Below, piece by piece: positions 63,180 to 64,000 of a stretch of DNA of 64,000 nucleotides. The DNA comes from Coriaria nepalensis (lineage: Eukaryota > Streptophyta > Magnoliopsida > Cucurbitales > Coriariaceae): contig CP114481.1 of the NCBI GenBank assembly GCA_027186245.1, forward strand, positions 48,825,501 through 48,889,500, written 5' to 3'. Both the position numbers and the translations under genes were made by a program. The notes under the pieces were generated by a model. It ran no database searches. It was not told the origin of the DNA and was given only the letters and a program-made list of their open reading frames with translations. Each line of letters begins with the position of its first letter. Within the stretch, counting starts at the first letter, position 1.

Positions 63180-64000
63180 AATTTCAAAGCAATTCGAACG
63201 AATTCTATTTTTGCACTTTAAAAACAAGTTTTGTGCATAACTTGCAAATGATCATTGCAAGGAAAGTGTGCATTCGTTTAAAATTAAAATCATTTCAATG
63301 AGTCATTTCAATTCAATAACTTATTTCAAAGCGAGTCGAACGAATTCATGTTTTGCACTACAGACACAAGTTTTGTGCATAACATGCAAATGATCATTGC
63401 AAGGAAAGTGTGCATTTGTTTAACCTTAAAATCATTTCAATGAGTCATTTCAAGTCAATAACTTATGTCAAAGCAAGTCGAACGATTTCTAGTTTTCCAG
63501 TACAGACACAACTTTTGTGCATAACTTGCACATGATCATTGCAAGGAAAGTGTGCATTCGTTTAACATCAAAATCATTTCAATGAGTTATTTCAAGTAAA
63601 TAACTTATTTCAAAGCAAGTCGAACGAATTCAAGTTTTGCACTACAGACACAAGTTTTGTGCATAACATGCAAATGATCATTGCAAGGAAACTCTGCATT
63701 CGTTTACCCTTAAAATCATTTCAATGAGGCATTTCAAGTCAATCACTTATTTCAAAGCAATTCGAACGAATTCTATTTTTGCACTACAAACACAAGTTTT
63801 GTGCATAACTTCCAAATGATCATAGCAAGGAAAGTGTGCATTCGTTTAAAATTAAAATCATTTCAATGAGTCATTTCAAGTCAATAACTTACTCCAAAGC
63901 AAGTCGAACGAATTCTAGTTTTGCACTACAGACACAACTTTTGTGCATAACTTGCAAATGATCATTGCAAGGAAAGTGTGCATTCGTTTATCCTTAAAAT
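63180..64000 (+). repeat. Right edge: renewed copy of the 55.2-56.05 kb block, truncated by the window
   Basis: Collinear with about 55,230-56,050 at an offset of 7951 bp (56 x 142 minus 1). Shared: CATTTCAATTCAATAAC with AAAGCGAGTCG, TTATGTCAAAG, GAGTTATTTC, GAAACT then TTTACCC, ATCATAGCAAGG, TTACTCCAAAG (55,941 / 63,892) and GTTTATCC. The final monomer is cut at 105 bp, so the array continues to the right. Confidence 0.87.

Larger units (their letters stand above)
62540..63180 (+). repeat. Mixed monomers, paralogous to 53.0-53.6 kb
   Basis: The run GTTTTAGCC... unit, AACTAATTCTATTTTTG unit, AAAGCGATTCGAAC unit with CAAGTGATCAATGGA, and TTAAAATTAAAATC units corresponds to about 53,030-53,670 (AAAGCGATT at 53,247 / 62,760, offset 9513 = 67 x 142 minus the 60,207 deletion). 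The two runs are not identical (CGATTTGAAC at 53.25 kb). Confidence 0.82.
63044..63185 (+). repeat. Representative A-type monomer
   Basis: This 142-bp unit shows most of the A-type states: AAGCAAGTCGAAC at the start, TCTAGTTTTGCAC, CTACAGACACAACTT, TTGCAAATGATCATTGCAAG, GTTTAACCTTAAAATC and TGAGTCATTTC. The 7-bp dyad CTTGCAA / TTGCAAG (63,099-63,119) is perfect. A-type units and their recombinants are the commoner class in the array. It ends AACTAATTTC, one of several interchangeable tails, and has TTTAAATGAG where TTTCAATGAG is more usual. Confidence 0.9.
1..64000 (+). repeat. 142-bp satellite DNA array, about 450.7 monomers
   Basis: The unit beginning AAAGCAAGTCGAAC or AAAGCAATTCGAAC recurs every 142 bp from base 1 (1, 143, 285, 427 and so on) to 63,896. 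Four hundred and fifty units would be 63,900 bp and the observed span is 63,895 bp; the indels I found (+10, twelve of -1, one of -3) account for the whole difference. All units lie in the same orientation and no foreign sequence interrupts them. Landmarks in a monomer are GAATTC at positions 15-20, TTTTGCAC near 24-31, TGTGCAT at 47-53 and again at 82-88, ATGATCAT near 63-70, TTAAAATCATTTCAA near 99-113, and a variable end (ATAACTTATTTC, ATAACTAATTTC or ATATCATATTTC). A representative copy is about 33% G+C. Such arrays are typical of eukaryotic constitutive heterochromatin. The strand given is only the reading direction of my register. Confidence 0.99.

Noticed and set aside
1..64000. CRISPR array
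   Set aside because: The repeated unit is contiguous with no unique spacers, and units diverge along their whole length.
1..64000. Telomeric or simple-sequence repeats (TTAGG, TTAGGG and similar)
   Set aside because: I saw no run of such motifs; the only short repetition is internal to the 142-bp monomer.
1..64000. tRNA, rRNA or other structured RNA genes
   Set aside because: I recognise no A/B-box tRNA pattern or rRNA sequence. The small dyad in the monomer is too short to support an RNA gene call.

Overview
The whole window is satellite DNA. It is one uninterrupted head-to-tail tandem array of a 142-bp, A+T-rich monomer (about 67% A+T in a representative copy), all in the same orientation. 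Taking the recurring AAAGCA as monomer position 1, the window opens exactly on that phase. I count 450 complete monomers (1-63,895) plus 105 bp of a 451st (63,896-64,000). The net length deficit is only 5 bp, which is fully explained by 14 indels I located: one 10-bp duplication, one 3-bp deletion and twelve 1-bp deletions. I see no gene, tRNA, rRNA, transposon, CRISPR array, inverted segment or unique-sequence island.

This is a eukaryotic heterochromatic (probably pericentromeric or centromeric) satellite. The sequence alone does not name the organism. A 142-bp monomer with a phase-locked EcoRI site in most copies resembles, from memory, the abundant satellites of darkling beetles (Tenebrio molitor; Palorus ratzeburgii also has a 142-bp monomer). 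I hold this as a hypothesis, because I could not compare sequences.

Monomers fall into two main sequence classes plus recombinants. A-type carries AAGCAAGTCGAA, CTACAGACACAACTT, ATTGCAAGG and TGAGTCA. B-type carries AAGCAATTCGAA, CTATTTTTGCAC, AAAAACAAG, ATTCCAAGG, TCAGTCA and AAATATCATATTTC. A third lineage (TGAATAACTTGC, GTCCATTT, ATTTAAATGAG) includes a 141-bp form with a shared 1-bp deletion.

There is no single higher-order repeat. Groups of monomers were duplicated at many scales: 1-mer (24.2 kb), 2-mer (51 kb), 4-mer (1.6, 4.0, 6.1 and 61-62.5 kb), 5-mer (39.7-41.2 kb), 6-mer (55.3-57.0 kb), 8-mer (26.5-28.3 kb), 9-mer (13.8-16.3 kb), 17-mer (1.6-6.3 kb), 18-mer (19.5-24.4 kb), 25 to 29-mer (24.9-31.4 kb) and about 50-mer (36.0-48.5 kb). 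Some duplicates are almost identical by eye (1 difference in 710 bp; 2 in 568 bp) and others have drifted, so amplification has been repeated and layered.

Layout: 0-7 kb, 4-mer and 17-mer amplification; 7-13 kb, mixed monomers and the third lineage; 13-31 kb, a recurrent core block of about 1.1 kb seen five times at irregular spacing; 31-36 kb, mixed, with 141-bp monomers; 36-48.5 kb, a large segmental duplication; 48.5-55 kb, mixed, with a very local dimer expansion; 55-64 kb, 6-mer, 15-mer and 4-mer amplifications, the last 0.8 kb re-entering the 55.2-kb block. Nothing here encodes protein. Any function would come from chromatin, transcription of the satellite, or the protein-binding-like motifs repeated in each monomer.
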